Assembly (NCBI GenBank): GCA_046520405.1
Contig: JBKGHI010000015.1
Coordinates: 4,322 to 68,321, forward strand
Direction: 5' to 3'
Length of the DNA: 64,000 nt
Source of the DNA: Myxococcus sp046520405
Lineage (GTDB): Bacteria; Myxococcota; Myxococcia; Myxococcales; Myxococcaceae
Shown: one piece after another, positions 32,488 to 45,882 of the stretch
How the letters are laid out: each line of letters begins with the position of its first letter
How positions within the stretch are numbered: position 1 is the stretch's first letter
Program-made: the position numbers and the translations under genes
Notes under the pieces: model-generated
Told to the model about the DNA's origin: nothing
Seen by the model: only the letters and a program-made list of their open reading frames with translations
The model's database searches: none

Positions 32488-34158
32488 TCAGCCCTTGCGG
32501 TCTCTCAGCCGGGTGTAAGTGTACGAGATGACGAGCATCATCACGCCAAGCAAGATGAACGTGAGGATGCGCTGGTTGGTCGGAAGGCTGGCCATGTCCA
32601 CCAGCAGCAGGCGGAGCAGCGCGAGCCCCAGGACGGCCAGCGCCGCCAGCCGGTACCAGCGCTCGCGCACGGCGAAGCCCAGGCCGAACAGGCCGAACGC
32701 GGCCACCACCCAGCCCAGCGTCGTCAGACCCTTGGGCATCCAGGCGCCCACCAGCCCCACCAGGGCCAGTCCCGTGCCCGCCGCGCCGAGCGGGCGCAGC
32801 AGCCTCTCGCCGTCCGAGGACCCCAATGCCGCCATGTGCGGCAGCGGGAGCAGGTGCGCGCGCTCGGTCAACACGAAGGCCGCGAGCAGCGCGGCGTACA
32901 GCAGCGCGTGCTTCGGGACCAGGAAGAAGCAGGCGCCCAGCGCGACGCAGAGGATGAGGAGCCCCGCCCAGCGCAGGACGGGTGCGCCCAGGCTGCCAGC
33001 GGTCAGCGCGGAGGCGAGGCCCGTCACCGTCCACGCGATGACCAGCCCGGAGCGGCTGTACTCGGCGGGCATCGCCGCGGCGAAGGTGAGCGCGCAGAGC
33101 AGGAGATAGGCGTGGAAGAGCGGCCGGGGCGCGTGCTGCTGCCTCGCGACCATGGCGCTTCCCGCCTGGCTCAGCGCCAGGACGACGAAGAAGCTGAAGA
33201 CGCGTCCGTCGCTGAACTGCGCGACTTCATAGCCGCCGAGCAGCAACAGCCCCAACCAGTTGAGCAGCGCGAAGGCCAGACAGGCCTGGGTGGACAGTTC
33301 GCGGGGCCGCGCCAGCAGCGCCACCGTGAAGAGCATGAAGTAGAGGCCCAGGAAGCACAGGCTCAGCACCAGCCGCTCGCGCTCCGTCCCACCCGGGGCC
33401 ACGGTGTCGTTGCGCAGGGCCCATACGATATGGGTGGAGTACACAGCGACGAGGCTGGACAGGGGCACCACGACCCAGCGGTTCCGCACCAGGAAGTAGA
33501 GCGCGCCCGCAGCCAGCATCGTCGTGGACAGCAGGGTGAAGGTGGTGATGTCGCTCATCATCCCCGTGTGCAGCCCGAGGAAGAGCGCGATGCCGGCCAC
33601 CGTCTCCGAGTGCATGCGCTGCGCGATGACCACGATGGCCACCACCACCGCCGCGAGCAGCATCAAGGCCAGCGTCTGGCTCTCGATGACGCGGACCGAG
33701 GGCAGGAAGTGCAGCGCGTAGGTGACGAAGTAGGCCAGGGCCAGGCCGCCGCCGAACACGATGCGGCCGAACAGCTCGTGCCGTTTCGACAACCACAGGC
33801 CGAAGGCGCTCAGCCCGGCGCTCAAGAGGTAGCCGGCGGCCACCCGCGCCAGCATCCCCAGCTCACCGAAGTAGTTGGTGATGAGGTACGCGATGCCAAT
33901 GATGAGGGCGACGATGCCCACCCGGCTCAGCCAGTACGTGCCGAGGTGCGCCTCCAGGTCCCGCTTCGCGGGCGGCGGCGTGGACGCCACGGGTGTGGGC
34001 TGCGCGGGGAGGGGGCGGGTGAACAGCGGACGCGGGAGCGCGGAGGGACGCGACTGCGCCTCTTCCAACCGGGCCAGGCGTGCCTCCAGCGTTGCGACCG
34101 TCGACTCCAACCTGCGAACCGTTTCCCGTAGCTCGTGCTCTTCTGGCTCAGCGGCCAT
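32488..34158 (-). CDS. DUF2339 polytopic membrane protein
   Basis: 556 residues. A coiled-coil N-terminus (EEHELRETVRRLESTVATLEARLARLEEAQS), a Pro-rich linker, then about 15 or more closely spaced membrane spans of the DUF2339 type beginning LGTYWLSRVGIVALIIGIAYLITNYFGEL. ATG 34158 is preferred to an upstream start with poor composition. Nothing is known of the function. It lies immediately upstream of the alkyltransferase-like gene. Confidence 0.82.
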   Translation of the reverse strand: MAAEPEEHELRETVRRLESTVATLEARLARLEEAQSRPSALPRPLFTRPLPAQPTPVASTPPPAKRDLEAHLGTYWLSRVGIVALIIGIAYLITNYFGELGMLARVAAGYLLSAGLSAFGLWLSKRHELFGRIVFGGGLALAYFVTYALHFLPSVRVIESQTLALMLLAAVVVAIVVIAQRMHSETVAGIALFLGLHTGMMSDITTFTLLSTTMLAAGALYFLVRNRWVVVPLSSLVAVYSTHIVWALRNDTVAPGGTERERLVLSLCFLGLYFMLFTVALLARPRELSTQACLAFALLNWLGLLLLGGYEVAQFSDGRVFSFFVVLALSQAGSAMVARQQHAPRPLFHAYLLLCALTFAAAMPAEYSRSGLVIAWTVTGLASALTAGSLGAPVLRWAGLLILCVALGACFFLVPKHALLYAALLAAFVLTERAHLLPLPHMAALGSSDGERLLRPLGAAGTGLALVGLVGAWMPKGLTTLGWVVAAFGLFGLGFAVRERWYRLAALAVLGLALLRLLLVDMASLPTNQRILTFILLGVMMLVISYTYTRLRDRKG

Positions 34159-34234
34159 GGATGTGCGCCCCCTGTTGCGGCCCGGGCACACCATAGCCGA
34201 CGGGACGCCGGCCGCGCGGAAGGTGCGTGACGGC

Positions 34235-34765
34235 TCAGCCGCTGCGTGAGCCCAGCCCGGTGGCTTCTCCCGCGCGCAGGCGTTCATGCAGGGTGCGGGT
34301 GAGCAGGTACCAGAACTGCACGTTGCCCACGCTCAGGATGTCACCGTCGCGCAGCACCGCCTCGCGGCCGGCCAGCGCCCGGGCGTTGAGGAAGGTGCCG
34401 TTGGTGGAGCCCAGGTCCTGCACGGTGCAGCGCTGGTCGGCTTCGTTCCACCGCAGCTCCGCGTGCATCTTGGAGACGGACGCGTCATCCACCACCAGGT
34501 CGCAGTCCATGCGGCGGCCAATGCGCAGCCGGTCCGTGGCGTTCAGCGGCGGCAGCGTGGCCACGCGCAGGTGTTCGAATTCGAACAGCAGGGAGAGCAT
34601 GCCCTGCTCGATTTCCGAGGGCGCCGCCATACGCGTGGGGGCGAGCACCGCTGTCGAGGCCTCGGAGGGCGGGCGCTGGATGAGTGCGAATGGCCCCAGT
34701 TGACGCTGGAAGGCACTGGAGGGCAGGGCGGCACCGAGCGCGCGCAATTCCTGGACGGACAGCAC
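34235..34765 (-). CDS. FHA-domain protein
   Basis: 176 residues from GTG 34765. The N-terminal 75 residues are unlike known domains; the C-terminal half is a forkhead-associated domain with the signature RIGRRMDCDLVVDDASVSKMHAELRW and DLGSTNGTFLN (phosphothreonine-binding Ser/His/Asn context). FHA proteins bind phosphothreonine and usually read out Ser/Thr kinases, which abound in myxobacteria. A short stretch (76 nt) separates it from DUF2339 on the same strand. Confidence 0.85.
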   Translation of the reverse strand: MLSVQELRALGAALPSSAFQRQLGPFALIQRPPSEASTAVLAPTRMAAPSEIEQGMLSLLFEFEHLRVATLPPLNATDRLRIGRRMDCDLVVDDASVSKMHAELRWNEADQRCTVQDLGSTNGTFLNARALAGREAVLRDGDILSVGNVQFWYLLTRTLHERLRAGEATGLGSRSG

Positions 34766-34947
34766 GGGGGCAGACTAGCGGGTCACCGGGCGCGCGCCCA
34801 GTCCATCTCCCATTCCCTGTACGGGTTTCATTGACCAACTTGTCAGTGGTTCCCTACATTGGGCTTTTGGTCGCGGGGGCCGGGCTCTTGGTGGAGCGCC
34901 GGCCCTCCATCGTCTTGAACCTGGGAGTGGTGGAAGGAGCTGTGTCG

Positions 34948-35466
34948 ATGAGCAGCGGGAGCGACAACATCCCGATGACCCCGTCCGGACTGCGCAAGCT
35001 GAAGGAGGAGCTGAAGCACCTCCAGTCCGTGGAGCGGGGGAAGATCTCGCGCGAGATCGAGGTCGCTCGCGCCCACGGCGACCTGCGCGAGAACGCGGAG
35101 TACCACGCGGCGAAGGAGAAGCAGTCGCACATCGAGGGGCGCATCCTGACCCTCAACGACTGGATTGCCCGCGCGGAGGTCATCGACCCGGCGAAGCTGG
35201 GCGGCGACAAGGTCGTTTTCGGGGCGACGGTGGACCTGATCGACACCGAGACGGACAAGCCGGTGAGCTACCGGCTCGTCGGTGAGATCGAGGCCGACCT
35301 GAAGAAGCGCTGGATTGCCGTCACCTCGCCGGTGGCGCGCGCGCTCATCGGCAAGAAGGTGGGCGACATCGCCACGGTGCAGAGCCCTGGCGGCGTGCGC
35401 GAGCTGGAGATCCAGGAGATCCGCTTCGAGGAGCCCACGGAAGAGGCGGCGCCTGGCGAGGGCTGA
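34948..35466 (+). CDS. greA: Transcript cleavage factor GreA
   Basis: 172 residues: an N-terminal coiled coil (IPMTPSGLRKLKEELKHLQS...) with the acidic tip in HGDLRENAEYHAAKEKQ, then the C-terminal FKBP-like domain with VTSPVARALIGKKVGDIATVQSPGG. GreA rescues backtracked RNA polymerase. The start has GGAG 8 nt upstream. A short acidic C-terminal tail (EEPTEEAAPGEG) is added to the usual fold. It is divergent from the FHA gene. Confidence 0.95.
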   Translation: MSSGSDNIPMTPSGLRKLKEELKHLQSVERGKISREIEVARAHGDLRENAEYHAAKEKQSHIEGRILTLNDWIARAEVIDPAKLGGDKVVFGATVDLIDTETDKPVSYRLVGEIEADLKKRWIAVTSPVARALIGKKVGDIATVQSPGGVRELEIQEIRFEEPTEEAAPGEG

Positions 35467-35558
35467 ACCTCGGAATCGTCAGTGAGTGACCGGGGGAGCG
35501 GGCCACGGCTTGCTTCCCCGGTCGCGTTTTGTGGGAGACGTCATCCCCGTTCCGTAGG

Positions 35559-38726
<3,168 letters not shown>

Positions 38727-38808
38727 GCCTGAACAGGCCGGGCCCCGAAAGCGCGTGTCCCCGGCTTCCCGCCATGCCCGTCTGGCCTGTCATGGCTAGG
38801 CTAGAGGC

Positions 38809-39471
38809 ATGGGTGACTGGGGAAGGGCTGACTACCTGTCGCGGCATGGCATTCAGGACCGGCGTGTCCTGGACGCCATCTCGCGGCTGAATCGCGCGGA
38901 CTTCGTGCCGGAGGCCCTGCGGGTGGAGGCCAGCGCGGACGTCCCGTTGCCCATCGGCCATGGGCAGACCATCAGCCAGCCCTACGTGGTGGCGCTGATG
39001 ACCGAGGCGCTCCAGCTCCAGGGAGACGAGCGCGTCCTGGAGGTCGGCACCGGCTCTGGCTACCAGACGGCGCTCTTGTCCCTGCTGTGCCGTGAAGTCT
39101 TCACCGTGGAGATCGTCCCGGAGTTGGCGCGGTCGGCGCGGCAGGTGCTGCGCGAGCAGGGCTTCGACAACGTGTCGTTCCGCGAGGGGGACGGGGCGCT
39201 GGGCTGGCCCGAGCACGCGCCCTTTGACGCCATCCTGGCCGCCGCGGCGCCGCAAGACGTCCCGCTGCAACTCCTCTCCCAGCTCAAGCCGGGCGGACGG
39301 ATGCTGATTCCGGTGGGCCCGCAGGGTGGCACCCAGCAACTGTTGCGCATCCAGCGTTCCCTCCGCTCTGGCGAGGTGCCCCAGGTGGAGTCCCTGCTGC
39401 CGGTGCGCTTCGTCCCGATGACGGGCCAGAGCCAGCCCCAGGGGGAGGTCCCAGGCTCGGGTGGCGCCTGA
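38809..39471 (+). CDS. pcm: Protein-L-isoaspartate O-methyltransferase
   Basis: 220 residues. The SAM-binding motif I is VLEVGTGSGYQTALLSLL, preceded by the family-specific IGHGQTISQPYVVALMTEAL and followed by FDAILAAAAPQDVP and LKPGGRMLIPVG. It repairs isoaspartyl residues in aged proteins. The start has AGAGG context. It follows recG on the same strand by 82 nt. Confidence 0.93.
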   Translation: MGDWGRADYLSRHGIQDRRVLDAISRLNRADFVPEALRVEASADVPLPIGHGQTISQPYVVALMTEALQLQGDERVLEVGTGSGYQTALLSLLCREVFTVEIVPELARSARQVLREQGFDNVSFREGDGALGWPEHAPFDAILAAAAPQDVPLQLLSQLKPGGRMLIPVGPQGGTQQLLRIQRSLRSGEVPQVESLLPVRFVPMTGQSQPQGEVPGSGGA

Positions 39472-39546
39472 CCCAGCGAGGTGGGGAGCATGCTCGCTGT
39501 CCGCTTGCTCGCCATGTCGGCGGCGGCCCGCTAACGTTCGCACATC

Positions 39547-40109
39547 ATGATTATCTGTCCGCTCTGCGACCACGTTCAGCCCGAAGGGACGGAGTGCGAC
39601 GTCTGCGGCAAGCGCTTCCCCTCGGCCGTGGCGGTCGCATCCGCCCCCGTCGCGACGCTGCCGGAGCTGGAAGTGACACCGCATGCAGGCGGCAAAGCCC
39701 CGGTGGAGACCACCGTCATCCCCGACCTGGACCTGACGCGGCTGCGCTCCGGGCCGGACCTGCCGGTGCAGATGGTGCCCGACCTGCAGCTGACGCGCGC
39801 CCGGGACATGGGGGCCATCCCTGTGACGCCCATGACCGAGCTGGACACCGGCCGAGCCCCGGATGACGGCGTGCGCACCGCGGCGCCGGTGGGCGCGGTG
39901 GTCTGCCGTTATTGCCGCAACACCCAGGCGGCGGGATTGCTTTGCGACAACTGCGGCATGCGGCTGCCCCGCGCGAAGCCCGCGGTGGCAGCGGCGCCTG
40001 GAAGACCTTCGGCTGACGACGAGGGCTGGCGCTCTTGCGCGTCGTGTCATACTCGCGTGCGGGTCGGTAAGTCCTGCCCGGAGTGTGGAACGAGGGCACA
40101 GGAGGAGGC

Positions 40110-40113
<4 letters not shown>
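39547..40113 (+). CDS. Protein with three zinc-ribbon motifs
   Basis: 188 residues. Three CxxC...CxxC zinc ribbons are visible: CPLCDHVQPEGTECDVCG at the N-terminus, CRYCRNTQAAGLLCDNCG centrally, and CASCHTRVRVGKSCPECG at the C-terminus, separated by Pro/Thr-rich, low-complexity linkers. The middle linker repeats DLxLTR (IPDLDLTRLRSG and VPDLQLTRARDM). No enzyme motif is seen. It overlaps threonine synthase by 4 nt, but a functional link is unproven. Confidence 0.65.
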
Positions 40114-41450
<1,337 letters not shown>

Positions 41451-41482
41451 GTTCGAGCCCGGTCCGCCCGGAGAGGAGCGCG

Positions 41483-42604
41483 TCAGTCCGGCTGGAGCGG
41501 GACGCGCTTCTCGATGGTGAGGCCGAAGCCCGCGAGCCCGCGGTAGGTGATGTCCGAGTTGGTCATCACCTGGAGCGAGCGGATGCCCAGGTCCGTGAGG
41601 ATCTGGCAGCCCATGCCCAAATCACGCGACTCCTGGGGGCCGCGCGTGGGGCCGCTGCTGCCGTCGCTGTTGCGCTTGTGGTGGATGCCGAAGTCGTCGC
41701 CGTGCATGCCGGGCAGGTACACGAGCACGCCGGAGCCCTCGCGGGCGATGCGCGCCAGCGCCTGGTCGAGCAGCGCGTTGCAGTTGCATGTCGGCGAGCC
41801 GAACACGTCACCCAGGGCACAGGCCGCGTGCAGGCGCACCAGGGCGCTGGGACGCGAGGCCGGGTCGCCCTTCACGAGGACGAGGGACTTCACGCCGTCG
41901 GGCAGCCACGAATAGGTGAGGGCGGTGAACTCGCCGTAGCGGGTGGTGACGGTCTGCTGGCCGGGCTCGCGGCGCACCAGCCGGTCCTTGCGGCGGCGGT
42001 ATTCGATGAGGTCCGCGATGGTGATGAGCTTCAGGTTGTGCTCGCGGGCGAAGACCTTGAGGTCCGGCATCCGCATCATGGTGCCGTCGTCCTTCACGAG
42101 CTCGCAGAGGATGCCGGAGGCGGACAGGCCGGCGAGGCGGGACAGGTCCACGGTGGCCTCGGTGTGGCCGGCCCGCCGGAGGACGCCGCCCTCGCGGTAG
42201 CGGAGCGGGAAGATGTGGCCGGGGCGCAGGAAGTCGTCGGCCTTGCTGTTGGGGTCCACCAGGGCGCGGATGGTCTTCGCGCGGTCGGCGGCGGACACGC
42301 CAGTGTGGGTGCCGTGGCGGTAGTCCACGGAGATGGTGAAGGCGGTGCGGTGGGATTCGGTGTTGTCCGACACCATCTGCGGCAGGCGGAGCTCGTCCAG
42401 GCGCTCGGCCAGCATGGGCATGCAGACGATTCCGCTGGTGTGGCGGACCATGAAGGCCAGGTGCTCGGGCGTGACCTTCTCCGCGGCCATGATGAGGTCG
42501 CCCTCGTTCTCACGGTCCTCGTCGTCGGCGACGATGACGAACTTGCCCTCCTGGATGTCACGGATGGCTTCTTCGATGGAGGAGAGCTCTGTGTCGTGAC
42601 TCAT
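41483..42604 (-). CDS. ribBA: RibBA-type protein: DHBP synthase with a diverged GTP cyclohydrolase II domain
   Basis: 373 residues. The N-terminal half is a standard 3,4-dihydroxy-2-butanone 4-phosphate synthase: DDEDRENEGDLIMAAE, HTSGIVC, HRTAFTIS, GHTEATVDLSRLAG. The C-terminal half has the GTP cyclohydrolase II fold and its zinc site CALGDVFGSPTCNC (C-x10-C-x-C). However, the usual GRGIGL catalytic stretch reads HGDDFGI, and the following segment is shortened. The second activity is therefore doubtful, and another RibA may be needed elsewhere. The ATG at 42604 is right for the family. Confidence 0.85.
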   Translation of the reverse strand: MSHDTELSSIEEAIRDIQEGKFVIVADDEDRENEGDLIMAAEKVTPEHLAFMVRHTSGIVCMPMLAERLDELRLPQMVSDNTESHRTAFTISVDYRHGTHTGVSAADRAKTIRALVDPNSKADDFLRPGHIFPLRYREGGVLRRAGHTEATVDLSRLAGLSASGILCELVKDDGTMMRMPDLKVFAREHNLKLITIADLIEYRRRKDRLVRREPGQQTVTTRYGEFTALTYSWLPDGVKSLVLVKGDPASRPSALVRLHAACALGDVFGSPTCNCNALLDQALARIAREGSGVLVYLPGMHGDDFGIHHKRNSDGSSGPTRGPQESRDLGMGCQILTDLGIRSLQVMTNSDITYRGLAGFGLTIEKRVPLQPD

Positions 42605-42811
42605 GGAGGCATCGGTTCGGGCGGAGGGCTGCATGAGCCGCGCATGTAGCGTGGGTGAGGGTGGCTCGCAAGCCAACCAGCATGGGGGCGTGTGTGGTCG
42701 TGATGGCGGGGATGAGGTGGGCAGGGGGCCGTTGGAGGGCCTACGGCCGGCTGGTGGGTAGACGCCGACTCGACGCCGCGACGCCAGTGATGTAGGGTGC
42801 TTGGCGCCGTG

Positions 42812-43150
42812 ATGACTTCCAATACCCAGGAACTCCGGGCTCGGCTCGACCAGCTGCAGGCCAGTCTTTCCACCCGCGAGAGCACGACGCGCTTCGCCCA
42901 TGCGGGCGTTTCCGTCGTCATCGCCTCCCTGGTGGGGGGCGCGTCGGGCAAGCTCTTCTACGACTCCCTCCGCACGCCCCTGCTGGCATGGGCGGCGGCC
43001 TTGGCGTCCCTGGCGCTGCTCGTCTACGCCGCCATCAGCTACCGCGCGGGGCGCAAGCTCCTGGTGGACGAGCTGAAGCAATACGAGTCGATGCTGGCCC
43101 TGCGCAGCGAGCTGCGGCTGGACGACCCCTCGGCGCTGCTCCCCCGGTGA
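42812..43150 (+). CDS. Small membrane protein of unknown function
   Basis: 112 residues: a short charged N-terminal helix (QELRARLDQLQASLSTRES), then two membrane spans (HAGVSVVIASLVGGASG and LLAWAAALASLALLVYAAISY), then a charged C-terminal helix. Its GTGA overlap with tmk implies coupled translation. I do not recognise the family. Confidence 0.6.
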   Translation: MTSNTQELRARLDQLQASLSTRESTTRFAHAGVSVVIASLVGGASGKLFYDSLRTPLLAWAAALASLALLVYAAISYRAGRKLLVDELKQYESMLALRSELRLDDPSALLPR

Positions 43151-43821
43151 GCGCCGCGAGGAAGAGGGTCAAGGGCGCCGCGACGCGGGCCCCGGGGCGG
43201 TTCATCGTCCTGGAAGGGCTCGATGGCGCCGGCACCACCACGCAGGTGGAGCGGCTGGCGGCGGCTCTGAGGGCCGAGGGCCACTCGGTGCTGACCACGC
43301 GGGAGCCGTCTGACGGCCCCGTGGGGACGATGATTCGCCAGGCGCTCACGGGCCGGTTGGGGTTGCCGAACGGGGCAGGGCCCCTGGCCCCGGAGACGCT
43401 GGCGCTGCTGTTCGCCGCGGACCGGACGGACCACCTGACGGCCCGGGTGCTCCCGGCGCTGGCGGCGGGGCAGATCGTGCTGTGTGACCGGTACGTCCTG
43501 TCGTCCCTGGCGTATCAGGGCGCGTCGCTGCCCATGGAGTGGGTGGAGGCGGTCAATGCGTGCGCGGTGTCTCCGGACCTGACGCTGTTCGTCGGCGTGG
43601 CGCCCGAGGTGGCGGCGCGGCGCCGCAAGGCGCGCGGCGGGGCGGAGGAGCTGTTCGAGGCGGATGAGGCGCAGCGGCGGATTGCGAAGCAATACTTGGC
43701 CGCGATTCGTCGCCGGGAAAAGCACGAGCGCATCGTTCACATTGACGGTGAGCAGGGGATTGACGCTGTGACGACCGCGTCTCTGGCTGAGATTCGCAAG
43801 CTATTGGCTCGTAAGCGCTGA
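43147..43821 (+). CDS. tmk: Thymidylate kinase (dTMP kinase) with unusual P-loop
   Basis: 224 residues. The P-loop is LEGLDGAGTTTQ; the usual Walker A Lys (GKTT) is Thr here. The DRY-type CDRYVLSSLAYQG and the REP of TTREPSDGP are conserved, and the LID region (RRRKARGGAEELFEAD) is Arg-rich. It phosphorylates dTMP to dTDP. GTG 43147 overlaps the previous stop by 4 nt. If the missing Lys is real, the Arg-rich LID may substitute for its contact with the phosphates. Confidence 0.85.
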   Translation: MSAARKRVKGAATRAPGRFIVLEGLDGAGTTTQVERLAAALRAEGHSVLTTREPSDGPVGTMIRQALTGRLGLPNGAGPLAPETLALLFAADRTDHLTARVLPALAAGQIVLCDRYVLSSLAYQGASLPMEWVEAVNACAVSPDLTLFVGVAPEVAARRRKARGGAEELFEADEAQRRIAKQYLAAIRRREKHERIVHIDGEQGIDAVTTASLAEIRKLLARKR

Positions 43822-44062
43822 GTCGGCTCGAAGTAGAGTTTGACGTGCGATAACGAAAGTCGCGCTTGCCTGGAGCTGGCTGCCCCTGACGCAGTGGTTT
43901 GATGTTCACGGGCAACACGCCTCGCTCAATCGCTTTGACGCCATGCTGGACTGGACTTGGCGCGGTCAGGATGCGGCGACCGAATATTGGGGGGCACAAG
44001 GCACGACTGTCCAACTGACCGGCCAAGCTCAGGCCCGGACTCCCATGTGGTAGCGTTCGGCC

Positions 44063-44413
44063 ATGTTGGGACTCATCATCGTGGGCGTGATCGCCGGTAT
44101 TCTCGTCGTCGTCGGACTCGTGGTCCTGCTTCGGTGGACAGTGGGGGCTGACGTACGGCGCTCAAAGGTGCTCACGCAGGGTGTGTCAGGGACGGCGCGC
44201 ATCCTCGGTTGGGAGCAGACCGGGGGCAGCCACGGGCGCAACGACATCCTCCGCTTCTCGCTGACCATTCGCCTCCCTTCGGAGGACTCCGAGTTCCAGG
44301 CCACGGCAGACCGCATCGTGCGGCCCATGGAGGCGCCGCTCTTCCAAGCGGGAATGCAGCGACCGGTGCGCGTTCTTCGGGACGGCGAGCGCCTGCTGGT
44401 GGAACTTGAGTAG
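44063..44413 (+). CDS. Single-TM protein of unknown function
   Basis: 116 residues: one N-terminal membrane span (LIIVGVIAGILVVVGLVVLLRW), then a soluble beta-rich domain with VSGTARILGWEQTGG and RPVRVLRDGERLLVELE. The strand pattern resembles DUF3592-like domains but similarity is weak. A hairpin follows the stop. The 240 nt between tmk and this gene contains no convincing gene. Confidence 0.55.
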   Translation: MLGLIIVGVIAGILVVVGLVVLLRWTVGADVRRSKVLTQGVSGTARILGWEQTGGSHGRNDILRFSLTIRLPSEDSEFQATADRIVRPMEAPLFQAGMQRPVRVLRDGERLLVELE

Positions 44414-44416
44414 CGT

Positions 44417-44438
44417 GGGGCCCCTGTTGAGGGGGCCC
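44417..44438 (+). terminator. Hairpin just after the 44063 gene
   Basis: GGGCCCC (44418-44424) pairs perfectly with GGGGCCC (44432-44438) over a 7-nt loop TGTTGAG, 4 nt after the stop. No T-run follows. Confidence 0.45.
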
Positions 44439-44831
44439 AGAGCAAGGTGCTTGGGCGCGGCAGGGACCGCGCGGGGCACTTGTTGCTTCGCTCGGTCAGG
44501 CGCTCGGACCCACCACCCGGACGCGTGCCCTGAAATCCACTACGGCGGAGCGGAAGGGGCTCGAATCTTAAGGCCGGGCTGAGACCTCGGTGGTTCCGAC
44601 TTCGCGTCGCGGATACGCGACACTCGCGCGCTTGCATTGACGAACTGGTGAGCGTGGCAGTGGCATTCGTATGGCGCGGCGACCGAGTCTAGGGAAGGCA
44701 CACCTGGCCATCGTGTGATGGCCACGGCAGTTCCTTTGCGGAATGCAGAATCCTGACGACTTTCGCCTCGTCATTCTCCTGTGATTTCATTGGAAGGCTT
44801 TGCAGTTGATGTCGACGGTCTGAGGCTGCGC
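44439..44831. other. Gene-poor stretch
   Basis: About 390 nt without a supportable gene. The only structure seen is a 6-bp hairpin GTCGCG-GATA-CGCGAC at 44606-44621. It marks the transition from high-GC genes to the lower-GC accessory genes that follow. Confidence 0.5.
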
Positions 44832-45368
44832 TCAGCGTTTGGGTGGATCGCCATCTCCCTTGTTCTTGTTGGGAAGTTGAATGACCTCGCCACTCGTACG
44901 CTTCATGCCAAGCAAGGTTGCGATAGGGTTTTCAATGTATCTCTTTGCTGTGGAGCGCCCGATTGCAGCCAAGACTGCTTTTTCGTTTGGCGCCATCAAA
45001 TGATAGGTGCTGCCCATCAACATGCAGCCCCAGTCGCTTGCTAGAGCGCAGATTTTTCTGATGAGGCTGTGCGAAATTGACCTGACATCGACACGAAAGC
45101 CGACCCATTGCACTCTGTGAGTGTCATCGAAGCAAACAGATGCAGTGTCGCCTCGTTCGTCACCCCAGATAAGCATCTCTTCCGACCAAGAGCCTGCACC
45201 GGGAAGAATCGAGTCTAAACGCTCCTTGAATCCGCTCGGTGGTTGTGCGTCAGACCACCAGTCAAAATCCTCAGCAAGGTCTTGCGGAACCGAGATGGGC
45301 ACCGTTCCGAATTTTGCGCGAAGCGCGCTCATTGGGATGAGGTCGATTCTGAATTGCCAAATCGCCAT
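44832..45368 (-). CDS. Accessory protein of unknown function, low GC
   Basis: 178 residues starting MAIWQFRIDLIP. It is soluble, mixed alpha/beta, with WGDERGDTASVCFDD and a C-terminal basic helix ending NKNKGDGDPPKR. I do not recognise it. Base composition is visibly lower in GC and its codons are less biased than in all flanking genes, which suggests recent acquisition. The size, acidity and setting would suit an immunity protein, but no toxin is visible nearby, so this is only a guess. Confidence 0.6.
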   Translation of the reverse strand: MAIWQFRIDLIPMSALRAKFGTVPISVPQDLAEDFDWWSDAQPPSGFKERLDSILPGAGSWSEEMLIWGDERGDTASVCFDDTHRVQWVGFRVDVRSISHSLIRKICALASDWGCMLMGSTYHLMAPNEKAVLAAIGRSTAKRYIENPIATLLGMKRTSGEVIQLPNKNKGDGDPPKR

Positions 45369-45540
45369 TCTTGAACCTCGTGACGAAAGTAGGGCGGGGC
45401 TGATCGACAGACCTGACCATGATCGCCTTTTCGGGCATGGACCGTGAGCTCGTCCCCGACGCGGAAGAAGAAGTGCTCGGACGCCCTCGGGCGGGTGACC
45501 GGGCTGCGTTGGATGGTGGGAGACCGTAATGGAGGGCGCT

Positions 45541-45882
45541 TCAGAAAATCGTTCCGATGGTGTCCTTCACCACCCTATAGCGGAATGTAAATGCAGAACC
45601 CGTACTGCACGGTGCCCATCCCGCAGCGAGGGCTTCTTTGATGATGTCGCGGACGAGGGCGGGGGTCACGCCCGTTTGGTGCGGTGCAATCCAGTTATCG
45701 GGGCGGCTGACGCATAGGTCGACGACCAGGACTCGTCGGGGCCCTTCTGCGCTTACTTGAATGGCAAGGCGCATCGGAGTCTGGAGGGCTCCCTGTGAGT
45801 ACGTTGGCTTCTTTCGGATGCGCCATTCGTATTCGGACTCTCCCATGCGAACGCGACGGCTACCCCTCTTGGGAATCGTCAT
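45541..45882 (-). CDS. Small accessory protein starting MTIPKRGSRR
   Basis: 113 residues from ATG 45882 (an in-frame ATG at 45909 is the alternative). Basic N-terminus PKRGSRRVRMGESEYEWRIRKKPTYS, then LAIQVSAEGPRRVLVVDL and a C-terminal helix TPALVRDIIKEALAAGW. I recall similar short proteins in bacterial accessory regions, but no function. Low GC like its neighbour. Its start overlaps the end of the broken gene upstream by 23 nt. Confidence 0.55.
   Translation of the reverse strand: MTIPKRGSRRVRMGESEYEWRIRKKPTYSQGALQTPMRLAIQVSAEGPRRVLVVDLCVSRPDNWIAPHQTGVTPALVRDIIKEALAAGWAPCSTGSAFTFRYRVVKDTIGTIF

Noticed and set aside
42605..42811. Possible FMN riboswitch upstream of ribBA
   Set aside because: The conserved RFN blocks are not visible in the leader.
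43553..44026. Minus-strand open frame spanning the tmk 3' end
   Set aside because: It overlaps tmk antisense, and the composition downstream of tmk shows no coding signal or motif.
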